Below are positions 25,160-38,144 of a DNA stretch of 64,000 nt, one piece after another (position 1 is the first letter of the stretch; every line of letters starts with the position of its first letter). The DNA is taken from the NCBI RefSeq assembly GCF_000189635.1, contig NW_002476121.1, forward strand, positions 186,001-250,000, given 5' to 3'. The translations under genes and the position numbers were made by a program. The DNA comes from Tetrahymena thermophila SB210 (taxonomy: Eukaryota; Ciliophora; Oligohymenophorea; Hymenostomatida; Tetrahymenidae). The notes under the pieces were generated by a model. It did not search any database. It was not told the DNA's origin and saw only the letters and a program-made list of their open reading frames with translations.

Positions 25160-26128
25160 TTAATATAAAATTCCTAAGATATATTCTTTAAAATTAAAAT
25201 TAGGTAAATATATAGAGATATATAAAAATATATTTTAATTTGAAATTAAATTACATTTATTAAGTTTTTTCATAACATTTCAAATAAAAATATCAAAATA
25301 TTTTAAAATCAAAATCAAATTTAAAGAAGTGATTGATATATGTATCTCAACCCTATTTGAAAAATTATTAATAAATAAAACTAATAAATCAGTATGCAAT
25401 TTAAAATAAAGTGATTGGTGGAATTATGCCAATTATGTAATGGAATTTAAAGATAGTTTATAAGATTGAAGTAAATCATCAAAAAATATTAAAAAAAAGA
25501 GATAAAATACTACAAAAATGAATGATAAAGCTATAAAATAATCGAATAGAAATAACTGTAATAATTATATTTTAAATAAATTAACTTGAATAAATATTTT
25601 AATAATATCATGTATATTGTATTAGAATTTGATGTAAGTTACCATTTAAAATAGATATGATGTAAGAATTTATAAAAAAAGATTAAAAAAAGAATGTTTT
25701 GTAAAATTTCTTTTATTTTCTAACATTCATTTTTCTATGAAAAGTTTTAATTTTTTAGATATAAAAAAAGTAACAAAGAAACATTGGAATATTTTTGGGA
25801 TTAAATAGAATTGCCATGGAAAAATAAAACACATCATTGATATGTAAAGTCTTATACTTATTTTTACAAAAAGAAAATGTTATTTGGCAGAATGAAATTC
25901 AATGATGTTAAACAATTGAAAAAATTTTGTTGAATTAATTTTTTGTGAGATGAATCCATGAATTTTTTTTAAAAAAAAAGAGAAAGAATATCATAATTTT
26001 GATTGATTTATACAGTATCTATATTTTATTAAATTTCATTAATAAATAAATCAAAAATAACTTAAGAATATTTATTAACACTTTCAAAAAATTAGACAAA
26101 GTTATATTCTCAGAGCTAGGTTTTAGAA
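25160..26128. other. AT-rich divergent intergenic DNA
   Basis: Promoter region shared by a minus-strand and a plus-strand gene. No coding frame or motif supported. Confidence 0.5.
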
Positions 26129-29100
26129 ATGAGCTTCAATCTTGATCGTTTTAACATTTAGCCAGTTCCATACTTGAAGTTAAAAAGAGAAGAAGCAGAA
26201 TATTATATTGCATACCATAAAGAAAAGAGGCAAGATAGGTATTTGCTGAAAATATATACTGTAAGAGATAAAATTTCAGAATAAAGAATAAATAATGAGA
26301 TCTATATGAACTAATAAGCTCAAGGCGTTAACCAAAATATAATAAAAGTCAAGGGAGTTGTTAAATAATAAAGCATAGATGATTTAACTAAGCAAAAATA
26401 AGAAAAGTTTATTATACTTTTATCGTATGTAAGCTAGAACTTAAGAGAGGTTATTGAATTTAAGAAGATTGCAAAAGAGAATCAATACTTCACTCCTTAA
26501 GAATTAAAAGCTCAAATGAAATCATTAATTAAAACTTTTGCTGATCTTTAGCGCAACAATATAGCTCATAGAAGAATTGAGCTAGAATCTATTTATTTTT
26601 TAAATTAGAATTCATCATTTTAGCTAGGAGACTTTTATTATTCTAAAAATTTGATAGGATAAGAAGACTCCGAGATAAGATAAATAGATTAAACTGAACT
26701 ATTTCAAATGAAATTCCCTGATGAAAAATCATTGGAGTGCCTTTCTAATGGTATGCCAGAACTGAAATCAAATTACTACAAAATGGATGTATTTAGTTTA
26801 GGCATTGTTTTTTTACAATTGGCTTAGCTAGAGATCTACGAAGGTGTATTTAATTTCAAGTAATCTAAAGACTTTGCAATATAGAAAGTGGGAGAGATGT
26901 AAGTCCAATATTCTTTATAATACATTTTAATTTTTAACTTACATAAAGTGATTCAATTTTAATATTTTTACTTAAGCAAGGCATCAAGTATTCATTGATA
27001 CTTAAGACTAATTAAAGATTTGTTTTTTTCAAAATTATTTTTTACAATTTGACAAGAGTTAGTTATAAACAACAAAAAAGCTTTTCAATCTTTTTTGCTA
27101 AAACATAATTTGATAAATATAACTTTTAAGATAAACTCTTCAAACCAAAAATTATCTGATCACATACATGAATAGCTAGAAGATTTATAAATAAGTAGAT
27201 TAAATCAAAAAACAAAATTTTAAATGTAGATTTTATAAATATCATTTGACCATAACATATTTTGTAAATATTTTTGTGTTTCTTAGGAGACCAAATAATT
27301 TAATCTATTTGCTGATTTAAGATTATTCTATTTAAAGACTAAGTTTTTAAAAAAAAATAAATGAAATTAATTTAAATTAATCACTTTAAATAATTCTTTA
27401 AACATAAATTAATTATTTTTTATATAGAAAAATAAGATTCTAATATTTTATTGTATTTAATTAGATATGGAAGAAACATAAAAGAATTTATCAGTTTAAT
27501 GTTAGCACCAAGAGAAGAAAGAAAAGATTTTATAGCTCTAGAAGAAATCATGAATTAAATATTGGACCAAGATAATATAGATGAACAAAATATTAGATGC
27601 TCCATTTTTCCTGAAGATAGGAATAACTTAGCCACAATACCAGAAAACAACAGTCTTAGAGAAGATTTTACAAGCAGCAGTTCTAATGACACATTTAAAA
27701 GAGATGAAGATGATTCAAACTAGAATATACTCTTTGATTAGAGTGGCTCGATCCCACAAAGAGTTCTATAAGACACTTATTAAGAAAATTATCGAACATA
27801 GACAATGATTGATAAAAATTAAATTAAATAAACAAATTAAACATTACCAGCTGAATAAAATAAAGATTAAAACCATACTCAAAAATCAAAGTTTCTTCAT
27901 TAGGATTACAAAATGCATCAAAATTTTAATCTTACTTCTCCAACTAAATTATAGCTAAATAGATAAAATAATTAGACTTCTTAGTCAGCTAGATCCTTAT
28001 AATAAAATGGTTTTGATCAATAACTCTAAATAGCCATAGATGAATCTATTCCGTATTCTCCATAATATCCTACTATCCAGCAATATATATAAAATGAATA
28101 TGTGCAGTAGCAATTTCCAACTTAAGCCACTTAACCTATGATATAAGATAATTATTCAGCTAGCTACTTTATGAGATCAACATAAATCAAAAAATAAGAA
28201 AATCTAAAATACAATGATTTAGTTCAGAAAGCTCAAAAGTAAATAAGCTTAAAATGGTTTGACAAAAAGTCTATTAAAATTCAAAATTCTATTGGCAGAG
28301 GATAACGCAGTGAAGTAAGAGGGTGTGAAACAAAAGAAAGAAATTGTTGTATTGCAAAAATGTATTATAAAACTAAAAATACCGATGTTTGGGAAATGCT
28401 GGAGTCCTTAAATAAATTTTATTAATGTGTCTAAAACAAAAATATTTTAGTAATTTAAATTGAAGGCTATTACATTAACCCTGTAAAAGAAAACGAATAT
28501 GAGTCTGAACTTTGGCTGATTTAAAAGCAAAAGAAATATAATTTAATAACAATTCAGCTTAGGCATAACCTGACATTTTTAGAGAGATTGTCTATAGTTA
28601 AAAAATTAATTTTAACTATAACAGACATTCACAATTTAAATATTGCTCACGGTGAAATAAAGCCTTAAAACATTCTTCTCGATTTATAAAAAAACCCTTT
28701 CCTGACTGATTTTGTAGTATGTGATAAAATGATAGGACCCTCATAGTTGATCAAGAGTAGAGGCTTCGAGACAGGATATTCTGCCCCAGAGCAGTATAAT
28801 GACATGCAATTTTGCAAAAACAGTGACATTTGGAGTCTTGGTGTTATTATATCAGAATTTCTTACAGGTCTAAAAGTAGATTCTTATATTGTTGAAAAAT
28901 TTGGTCTATATGATCCCACAAGATAAGGTAGTTTAGACCTTTAACAATATGGATATTTTGATAATTATAACATTTCAATGCTTATTAAATAAATGACATA
29001 ATATAATCCAGATAACAGGTTACCATTAAATTAAGTTCTTGAGCATATTAATTTTCTAGAAAATACCATAAAATAAGATTAAGGATAGTATAGATTAAAT

Positions 29101-29253
29101 AGAGCTAGATAAAGTGTACCATAAATTCCTACTTACCAATAAGATCCCTCGCCAACTCGTTTCTAAAACTGCTAATTATAAATATGTACCTAATAATAAA
29201 AATAAATGTAAAAAAAGTCAGCGGCCTTAAGGTATAAAATGTATAAAGTATGA
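26129..29253 (+). CDS. protein with two degenerate protein-kinase domains
   Basis: Two exons (intron 26899-27464, GTAAGT..TTAG) encode 852 residues. Domain 1 (about 10-300) keeps the ATP-anchoring Lys (RYLLKIYTV) and helix-C Glu, but the catalytic loop reads AHRRIELES in place of HRD..K..N, DFG reads DFY and APE reads MPE; KMDVFSLGIVF is intact. Domain 2 (about 550-810) has a Gly loop (GRGQRSEVRG), the Lys (CIAKMYY), a loop HGEIKPQN where Glu replaces the catalytic Asp, DFV for DFG, and normal SAPEQY and SDIWSLGV. A Gln/Asn/Pro-rich linker of about 240 residues separates them. Domain 1 should be inactive; domain 2 is probably impaired. The C-terminal lobe of domain 1 continues across the intron (YGRNIKEFISLMLAPREERK), which supports a single gene. 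Confidence 0.85.
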
Positions 29254-30025
29254 TAAAATATTAAAGATTTTGCTAATTGAAACAAATAAAGATAAAGGAA
29301 TTAATTAATTAATTTTCATATAATCTATTTATTATCTAAAATTTAATCAATGTTAACAATATAATTAATCACAAAGATACTCTTGTTTTAAAAACTTTTA
29401 TATTCTATATATTTTTATAACTTTAAATATAATTTTTATATACTAAAATATTAATTTTAAATTTGATTGATTAAATATATACAATGTTAGATATATTATT
29501 TTAATGAAATAGGTTTTATTCTATTTATCTGAGCCTTAAAAATCGTTTTTTTGATTATAAGTACGATAATTTAATTATTTTGATGAAGTTTAAATTAAAA
29601 ATATTTTTTAGGTGATTTCTTTGTTTCAATTTATATGATTTAATTGTTTACTTCTTTTATAATATAAAATGTATTTTAAATAATTAATATAGCTGTTGAA
29701 AATTTTTTAGGAAAGATTTTTTAGAAAATTCTTTTTTAGATATATAAGATTTGATTTGATAAGTGATTTTTTTTTTTGTTTATATTATAAAAAACTTTAT
29801 TAAAAATATTGATTAAGGTTTTATTTTATTAGTTCTTATTAAATTGGTAAAAGTTATTGAAAGATATTCATTTTCAAACCAAATAAATTAAATTTATTGT
29901 TATTAAATAAGTCAAGGCTTTAAAAAATACTTTAAAATTCACAACAAGCATAGCTATAGTAATATTTTTAAAAAATCAAATAGAAGTTTCTATTTGTTAA
30001 ATAAGAAAAAAAGGTTAAGGCATAA
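29254..30025. other. AT-rich intergenic DNA
   Basis: No coding signal or structured element seen. Confidence 0.5.
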
Positions 30026-32551
30026 ATGATAAGACAATTATTTAGGGCAGTACACTGCAACTTTATTTAAAAAGATGTAAGAAATATGCTGATGGTGCCA
30101 AGTTATTTTGTTAGGACTCGTAGTCCTTTCAATTTCTACTCATTCGAAGAAGAAATACATAAAATGAAGCTATTATAAGAACAGCAGAAAAATAAATAGC
30201 ATAATTATCGTAAAGGAATTTCACCATTAGTTAAGTAGAGTATTGAAGATTTAAATAATCTCTATAGAGGACATAATATGCTCAATTTTGAAGTTGACTA
30301 TAATTTCTAGTCAAAAAAAAATAATTCACAATTTAGATAGAAGGTTAAGAATAGAGAGGATTTACAAAGTTTCTCGCACCTCAAAATTCAAAATGCTATT
30401 AAAATTGCATATATAATTCTAGATAACTAAAATAGAGCCAAAGAGAATTAATTAAATAGCTATGAATAGGCTATGGTCTTGGAAGTTTTCTTCTATAACA
30501 TATTATTATCTTTCCTCTGTGAGTAGCCAGAAGTATTTTAAAAAATTCTAAACAAGTAGGAGAACGGTCCTTTAATTGATGAAATCTATGTCATTAAAAG
30601 TTTTATGTCTTATTTTTTTTCACTACCTAACTGCATCGATATCGTTTCAGAAAGCCCTTAATTATTCAAATTTATAGTAAAGACAGCAGAAATTTTATAG
30701 ATAAACTAAGAAATTGTTATTCCTTTCATCCAGTAGTTTTTGAATAAAACTTCTTAAGAAGGAATATATTATAAGTCCTTGTATGACATTACTATGATAT
30801 TTTTACCTATTTCAGATTATATGGCTGAAAGTAGATTTAATTTGCTCAAAATAGGCTAATTAGATAATTCAAAGGCTCTTGATATAGGAAACATATCACT
30901 GATAATACGCCAATTACTCAACATAAAAGAATCTAATAACTACAATAATAAAAGAAATGTAAGCAGAGAGGAGATAGGAATTCTTTGCAAGTTATTCTTT
31001 TGCTTAGTTAGAGTAAATTAAGGGCGTGGAAAGGTTTGCTTAGACCTTTCTGAGGCTATTCTTACTAGTAACTTTGAATACCTAACTGAAATCGAAATGA
31101 CAAGTGTTATTTATTCTATTATAAAGTTAGAGTACAACAAAAATTCTGAAGTAGCTTTCGAACGTAAAATAAAAAGAGAAATGCCTAATTTAATATTTGA
31201 TTACGAGACTAAAATTGAGAAAATGCTGCAAACAGGTTATTTTAACCATGCCCGTATTCCCTACATTTTATATTGTCTGTAAAAAACATCCAAATTTAGA
31301 CCTTAGTATAGAAAAAATTAGGTGTTGTACATTTGTTAAAACTTATTTCAAATTGTAATGAAAAACTATGAAAAATATTAAGCACAAGAAATTGTGACTA
31401 TTATTTATTCTCTCAAAGTTATTAGTACTTCATTCTAAAAAGAAATAGAAGACCTTTACAGGGCTTACTTCCTTAAGCTTGCCATCGAGTAATAGAAAAG
31501 AGAGGTAAGTTAAAGATAGTAGTAGGATCCTATTAAGAGCTCAGATGATGAAGAGGAAGAGTCGAAGAATTTAGATAATCAAGGGAATGTATAAAAGTAA
31601 TAATAAAAAAAAATTAAAAGTGAAGCTAATAGTAAAACCGATAAAGAAACTACTTTAGAGTAAAAAGAGGAAGAACAAGACGATGCTTAGTTTTTGAACA
31701 ATTATTTGAATTAAGAGTATTTAACACAAGAAGTTCAAGATGTATAAATCAGTAAACTTGTAAAAGATCAAAGCTCAGAGTTAAAAAGTTAAAATAATAA
31801 CTAATTAAAGAAAGAAAAATAGAATAATACTTAATTGACAAACTCTAAATAATAAAAAATATAAGGATACAATATCAAAATGCAAAAAATGAGAAATACA
31901 TTTTAATATTTTTAGCAACTTTAAGGATTGGATATTTTGTGTCTTTTTATTGGAATAAGAAACTTTAATAAAAACTAAAATAAACATACAAAAGAGAAGC
32001 TTAATTCTATTTTTATTATAAATCAACAACTCTTTAAGTTGTTTCTTTCGAAATTAAATAATATAAATGATCACTTGAAAATAAAAATACTTTATGAAGT
32101 TTCTTACAATCATCCTGAATTACTTGACTCATATTTATTTGAAAAGAATTTCTAGGATTGGGTTATATAAATTTAAGATAACCTCCATAAATTAAATAAT
32201 TTTGATTTTATTGCTCTCGGATTTATTTTAAAAAAATATGCTCGTCTCTTTGCATACCACATTGAATTCTGGATGAAATATGCAGATGAATCCAGTAAGA
32301 GAAAGTTTTAAGGTACTTTAGAAAATCAAAGAATCAAAGTAGTCCATCAAAATATGAAAGATTTCTACTAAAAATGTCTCAACAGTTCTTCTGCTAACTA
32401 AAGATAAGAAGTAATGAGAGTTAATAAAGTTCGTACAGCCTATGAAAAAATAAATTATTTCCTAGAAAACTAAGAAAGTATAGAATATGATAGTGAGCAA
32501 TCATTTCAAAATGAAGATCTAGATATAGATAGCTTTGATTAATATAGATGA
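30026..32551 (+). CDS. large hypothetical protein, probably mitochondrial
   Basis: Intronless, 841 residues. The N-terminus, MIRQLFRAVHCNFIQKDVRN followed by MLMVPSYFVRTRSPFNF, is basic, has no acidic residue for the first 15 positions and looks like a mitochondrial presequence. A helical body follows (LKIQNAIKIAYIILDNQ, EAILTSNFEYLTEIEMTSVI, RIPYILYCLQKTSKFRPQYR). A charged, Gln/Glu/Lys-rich insert covers about residues 480-620. The helical region then resumes (KLFLSKLNNINDHLKIKIL) to an acidic end, DLDIDSFDQYR. The helical pairs resemble those of organelle RNA-binding helical-repeat proteins (octotricopeptide or FAST-kinase-like), but no RAP domain or other diagnostic motif is visible, so the role is open. 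Confidence 0.82.
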
Positions 32552-33061
32552 ATAATTTCAATCAAATTTATTTAATTAATTCCTGTTTTATTTTATTTTC
32601 AAAATTAACCAATTAGTTAGATTTAGATTTTATACTATGAATATTATTTATATTTATTTACATTCCTATTTTGAAAGTAACTTAAATAAATTCACCTATT
32701 TATCTTCTCACTTTAAGTAAATTAATAATGTAAGATATTTATCGTATAAATGTAAAATCAAAACTTTTCTGTGTTTTAATTTTGTTTCTTTTATTTCACT
32801 AATTAAATTAAAATAAATTTTAGATAATCACTCATTTTTAATAAATTAAACCATATCATTTACATATAAATTTAAGAATAACTCTCCTCCCTGAATAACT
32901 TGTGAAAAAATATTCGTTTTGCTATCTTTAAAATCTTAAATAAATTTGATGATCATTAAAGTTTGTTATTTATTTAAATGCTACTCGATATATCTAAAAT
33001 CTGTAAAAATTTAATAAAAAATATAATTAATAAAAAAAAAATTCATAAAAATAATCTTAGA
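32552..33061. other. AT-rich intergenic DNA
   Basis: Nothing recognised. Confidence 0.5.
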
Positions 33062-33646
33062 ATGACAAAAAATATTTTGATTTTAGCTGGCGATTTTGTA
33101 GAAGATTACGAAATCATGGTTCCATTCTAATCTCTTCTTTTATTAGGTTTTTAGGTCCACGTTGTTTGCCCTGATAAAAAGTCTGGAGATAAAGTAAAAA
33201 CTGCAATCCACGACTTTGAAGGAGATTAAACTTATACTGAAAAGCCAGGACATAATTTCGCCTTAAATTACACTTTTGATGAAGTAAAACCTGAAAATTA
33301 CCATGGATTAGTTTTACCTGGTGGAAGAGCTCCTGAATATTTAAGATTAAATTAAAAAGTTCTTCAAATCACCTAGCATTTTGTTGATACCAAAAAACCA
33401 ATCTTATCTATATGTCATGGTATTTAAATTTTAACAGCTCTTAAAGGTTCTTTAACTGGCCACAATGTAACTGCATACTATGCTTGCCAAACTGAAGTTG
33501 AACTTGCAGGAGGTAAATATTAAAATGTTGCTGCAGATTAGGCTGTTACTGATCACAACATTGTTTCTACACCTGCTTGGCCTGGACACCAAGAATCAAT
33601 CAAGGCTTTTGCTGCTTTACTTGGTGTAAAAATTACTCATAGTTGA
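33062..33646 (+). CDS. DJ-1/PfpI family protein
   Basis: Intronless, 194 residues, single-domain length typical of the DJ-1/PfpI superfamily (class I glutamine amidotransferase-like fold). It starts [20 protein letters not shown], where the Glu after Asp-Tyr is the conserved acidic partner of the nucleophile. [14 protein letters not shown] is the oxyanion Gly-Gly loop, and [12 protein letters not shown] carries the nucleophilic elbow Cys-His-Gly. Later [18 protein letters not shown] is typical of the PfpI-type branch. Members act as deglycases, proteases or chaperones; which activity applies cannot be told here. No targeting signal is visible, so a cytosolic location is likely. The next gene is convergent. 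Confidence 0.93.
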
Positions 33647-34242
33647 GTTTAATAATATCAAAAATTGTAAACTTAAATACTCAAAAGTCTTTTTATTCAT
33701 ATACATATAAAATGGTTGTTTTATATTTTATTTGAGTAAGCTATAATCTATTAAAAAATACTTAGCTTCATTTACTTTCTTTGTATCTATTCTACTTATC
33801 TTATCTTACTTATTTACTTAATTAATTATTAATTAATTTCGTCAATTTTAATATTATTTAAGATAAAATGATGAAATCAAAAGATATCAGATAAATTAAT
33901 AAAATATTGCATCAAAAATCTATGCAATAATATATTATTTGATAAGTAAATAAAGTAAATTTAAATCTCTACAATGTTTGACGATGACTGATAACAAGTT
34001 TTCACATAACTGCAATTTGTTCTTTGAATTAAATTTATTTTTTTTAGTAATTTTTTTGAAACAATAAATTATGAAATATTTTAAAAAGGTTATTTATAAA
34101 TTAAATTATAACTTAAAAAAACAAATTTTTTTTTATTATTTATCTATAAGCAAACATACTAAGAAAATGACAACAATCTTTTTTAAGATTTAGAGGATAT
34201 ATAAGATTATAAGACCAAAAAAGTTTGAATTTTTAAATCATT
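33647..34242. other. AT-rich spacer between convergent genes
   Basis: No coding signal; 3' flanks of the DJ-1-like and nucleoside hydrolase genes. Confidence 0.5.
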
Positions 34243-35315
34243 TCATGGGTGAATTTTTATTCGCTTAATCCAAAGCAGATAACATTTCTTACCAAAAAAG
34301 TTCTTTGTTTATTTCACATGCTACATAGCAATTTGGTTATCTTCCAGTTACACTGTATTCATCTACAACAGTTCTTCCTAAACAAAGTGGGCTTACAGTG
34401 TCAATTTCTACATTTCTAAACTTTGTAGAAAAGGCATCAGGATTTATAATATAAAAAACAGATACAGGATCATGCAAAGGTGCATAGTCCCACCCATATC
34501 TTTATTTATATCTTCCCATATAGTAGGTCAGAAATCCAATAACATTTTTGCCAAACTCAGATTTATATAACTCTATTTTCTGAATTATTTCTTAAGTTAC
34601 TCCTACTTTATGAGTCAAATCAATTGGCACCAAGGTTACTCTCAATCCTGACTAAAAAACAATTTAAGCAGCTTCTGGGTCAGACACTTTATATTATATT
34701 TCAAAAGTAAACATTAAAAAATAGAAAAGTAATAAAATATACTAATATTAAACTCTGCAGCAGGAGTTTGGTTACCAAGGAAAACAGAACCTCCCATTAA
34801 AGATATTTACTCAATATAATTTTTAATATCAGGATATATTGTTAGCAGTATAGCTAAATTAGAGTAAGCACCAGTTGCTACAAAATGCACTTTCTATGAC
34901 TGATTCTTAAGTGTATGATAAATTTTATGAAATACGTCATCTTCAATTGCCTCCTATTCAGTATCAGGCAAAACACATCCATCAATTCCGCTCTCTCCGT
35001 GGAATTGAATATTAATTTTATCTCTTCTAACTATAGCTTATTCTAATCCTCTATAAACTGGAATTCCTTAAATTCCACCCATTTTTAGAACTTTCAATGC
35101 ATTGTTAGTCACTTTTTCTATTGAGCTGTTTCCATGTACAGTTGAAATACCTATTTTGAATTTTTATATGATTTTGTATAAATGGTTGCTAGCATTATAT
35201 TTTAAATACCTAATAGTTATATTTTATCACTGTATGCTGCCAAAAATATAGCCATAGCATCATCAGCTCCAGGATCGCAATCTAACCAAACTAATTTTTT
35301 ATCTTATCCTTACAT
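34243..35315 (-). CDS. inosine-uridine preferring nucleoside hydrolase
   Basis: Hydrolyses the N-glycosidic bond of ribonucleosides, releasing base and ribose for purine and pyrimidine salvage. The start at 35315 gives MQGQDKKLVWLDCDPGADDA, which holds the Ca2+-binding DxDxGxDD signature. Further family motifs are GISTVHGNSSIEKVTNNALK, VHFVATGAYSNLAILL, ISLMGGSVF, EFNI..SDPEAAQIV, LVPIDLTHK and the metal/active-site His in APLHDPVSVFY. Two introns: a short GTATTT..AATAG one within QLLG|ISTVHG near 35150-35208, and GTATAT..AAAG near 34695-34750 between EFNI and DPEAA. The tail ends KKCYLLWIKRIKIHP at TGA. Length (about 320 residues) is normal for the family. Confidence 0.94.
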
Positions 35316-35580
35316 TTTACTTATTTTTACAAACTTAATAAAAAGATATCAAAAACAATCCCTAAATATCAAAATAAAATTCAACAAATTACTTTAAATC
35401 ATAGATATTATATTTCAATTAAACAGATTAATATTAAATCAGTATAAATATACTACTTTTACACTTTTTCAAAATTAAAAACAATAATAATTTTATTTTA
35501 TAAAAAATATTTGATTGTATATCATAAAAAGATAAACATAATTTAACAATTATATTAATTTCTCTTAAAATAATAAATAC

Positions 35581-37242
35581 TCAAGATATATCACTGATAG
35601 AGTAAATCCAAGTTTAATTGTGGCTAAATACAAATCTTTCTATTTATTCATTTATATTTAGAAGAAAAGTTTAAAAAGACTTTAAAGCGTCTGTCCTAAA
35701 ATTATTATTATTGGTAAAACTCAAATAAATTTAATTGATGCATTTAAGTGTTGAAATAGATTTTCCTAAATTAACTAAAAACTAGGTATCTCCATTTTAA
35801 TTATACAAGAAGTCAAGCTTTAAGCACTTCAAAATTTTTAAGCTTTGTATTATGTTGCACAATAATAAAAAATTATTTTAATCAATTTTTAGATTTTGAG
35901 GTAAATATATGCTTAGATTTTCTAAACTTTCTAACTTTTATATAGAATTAAAAAAATCTTTTATTTTATTTGAACTAAATTTGCTATTCCCTTCATTAAA
36001 AAACTCAAATTTTTTTAATAAGAGTTAACTATTTATGATATCAATAATTATTTAAAGAGAATCATCATCTAAATTTTGATAATGCAAATTAATGATTAAA
36101 GAAATTAAATTTTATTGCAAAACCTATTTTTTTATATTTAAAAAATCTGATAAAACTATATTTTCATTTTCTTTTATGTCAATAAAAATATTTGAAATGT
36201 TTTATTTTTAAATTGTCCATTTTAAGCTACAAATAAATGTATAATTTTCCTAATAATTTGTTTCATTTTGTTAGATTAAATAATCCTTTTTTTCACTTTG
36301 TTAAATATATTTTAGTTAACTGTATTAACATTAAAAGTTTTAATAAAATTCTAATGTCATTATTTTCTCTTTGTTTTAACTTATTATAAATTTTAACTCT
36401 TCAAATGCTATTCTTCTTTCTTGAGGACATGTTGATATTAATTTTTAGGAAACTTTAAAATAAAATGATTTTCTTTCTAAATTTAATTCATCTGGAATAA
36501 TTCCTTTTCTTAAATCAAGCCAATATTTATTTAAGTTTTAATTAGATTCATAGTTAAACGTGATTGGATTATCCACCATTAATATTATTATTCCAAGAGA
36601 AAACAAATCTGCTTCAAAAGAAAAATAGCTACTCTTTTCAGGAGAGCATAATGTGGGTTATCCGCAATAAAAGTCAGAATAAGTACTATTATTTAATATA
36701 GATAATCCAAAATCTGCTAATTTAATTTAGTCATTGCTAATCAGTATATTAGAAGCTTTGAGATCACAATGGATAATTTTCATACTTTATAAACTACATA
36801 AAGCATTAATAATAGATTTTAAAATGTTTAATTTATATTCTTCTGAAAAAGGTTACTAAAGTATTTTCTGTTAATTTATTAAGTAGAGTAAATCATATTA
36901 ACATAACTCTAACTCAAAAATTATGTAATTTATTTTGTTAATCCCTATTTCCTATATTTTAAAACACTTCACTATGTTTTCTGCATTTTATATTAACTTA
37001 AAGACTCTCTTTTCATTTTCTATAATCTACTTGCCCCATTTATTTCCATCATCTTCTATTATTTTTAAGGCTACTTCATTTTAATTTTCTTTATTAATTG
37101 CTTTAAATATTTATCCAAAATAACCTTAGCCAATTAAAGTAATAATTTGGTATAAGCTCTATTTGTTGAGATAAGCACTTAAACTATCAAACCTATTTTA
37201 CTTGAAATCTGTTTTATACATGATACTATTATCTGCTTTCAT
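35581..37242 (-). CDS. protein kinase with leucine-rich C-terminal region
   Basis: Intronless, 553 residues from MKADNSIMYKTDFKQNRFDS at 37242. The kinase domain (about 35-300) has all catalytic elements: Gly loop IGQGYFGQIFKA, Lys in VALKII, helix-C Glu in IIENEKRVF, catalytic loop IIHCDLKASN, metal motif ADFGLS, SPE in place of APE, and EADLFSLGII. It should therefore be an active Ser/Thr kinase. The C-terminal 230 residues are leucine/isoleucine-rich with LRR-like spacing (KDFFNSIQKLESLENLSIYL; IIQSLKILKCLKLDFLYN; KSISTLKCINQIYLSF). Kinase-LRR fusions in this order recur in ciliates. There is no signal peptide or membrane segment, so it is not a receptor. The leucine-rich gene at 23.4-25.2 kb is similar in style. 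Confidence 0.9.
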
Positions 37243-38144
37243 TTCAACTTTTCAATCACTATTTATCAATTCTTTAACTAAATTAATCTAAAAAAATACT
37301 TTTTAATTATTAAATTCTGTTTTTTAATATCTAAATTAAGCTAAATATTCTAAAAGCTGTAAACACCAATAAAATTAATAGAATATTTAATTCTTTTACA
37401 TAATATAAACAATATTTATTTAATATTTAATTTTTCTAAATACTCCTTATTATTGTTTAATAATGTACTTTGGGCAAAGATAATAAATAAATAAAATATA
37501 TTAAAAATATTATTCATATTTCAAGTGATTAAGTGATTGAAATATTATTTTACAGTTTATCTTTATTGTAAAATAAGAATTAAATTTTATAATTTGTTAT
37601 TCTGTAATCTAAAATAACAAAATAATTTAGTCAATTTGAAGATTAAATTAATTTTTTGTATTATTTTATGAATTTTATAAAATTATTTTATAAAAAAAGC
37701 TAATTTTGATTATTTGATAATTGAAATGGATGTAAAAATGTAAAGTAAATAAAAGAAAACGAAAAAAATTATAAAATACATCAATTAATACAGAGTAAAT
37801 ATAACTTAAATTAATGATATTCTTGAATATGAAGATGTTCAAAAATCATAATCTATTATGCATCTTTTTCAGTTTATTTTATTTAAATAAATAATATCTT
37901 GATTTTTGGAATTATTCATCAAAAAAAAAATCAACAAATTTTAGAGAATTTAAATTATTATGATAAAGAATTATTTTAAAATTATTTTTATTATAGTGTA
38001 AATTTAGTTTATTTGCTAATTAAAAAGCATAAAAATGTAAACAAATAATTGTAACTAAAAGGGAAGGGTGTATATAAGATATTAAGTTAAAAAAGTTTTA
38101 AAATTTATTTATTAGTTTTTAATTAAGATAAATTAATAAGGTCC
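37243..38144. other. AT-rich intergenic DNA
   Basis: No firm gene. A 54-codon frame at 37738-37902 is noted separately. Confidence 0.45.
37738..37902 (+). CDS. possible 54-residue peptide, weak
   Basis: ATG to TGA, starting MQSKQKKTKKIIKYINQYRV and continuing NITQINDILEYEDVQKSQ. Lys/Gln-rich sequence like real local genes, but short enough to arise by chance where TGA is the only stop. No homologue recognised. Confidence 0.18.
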
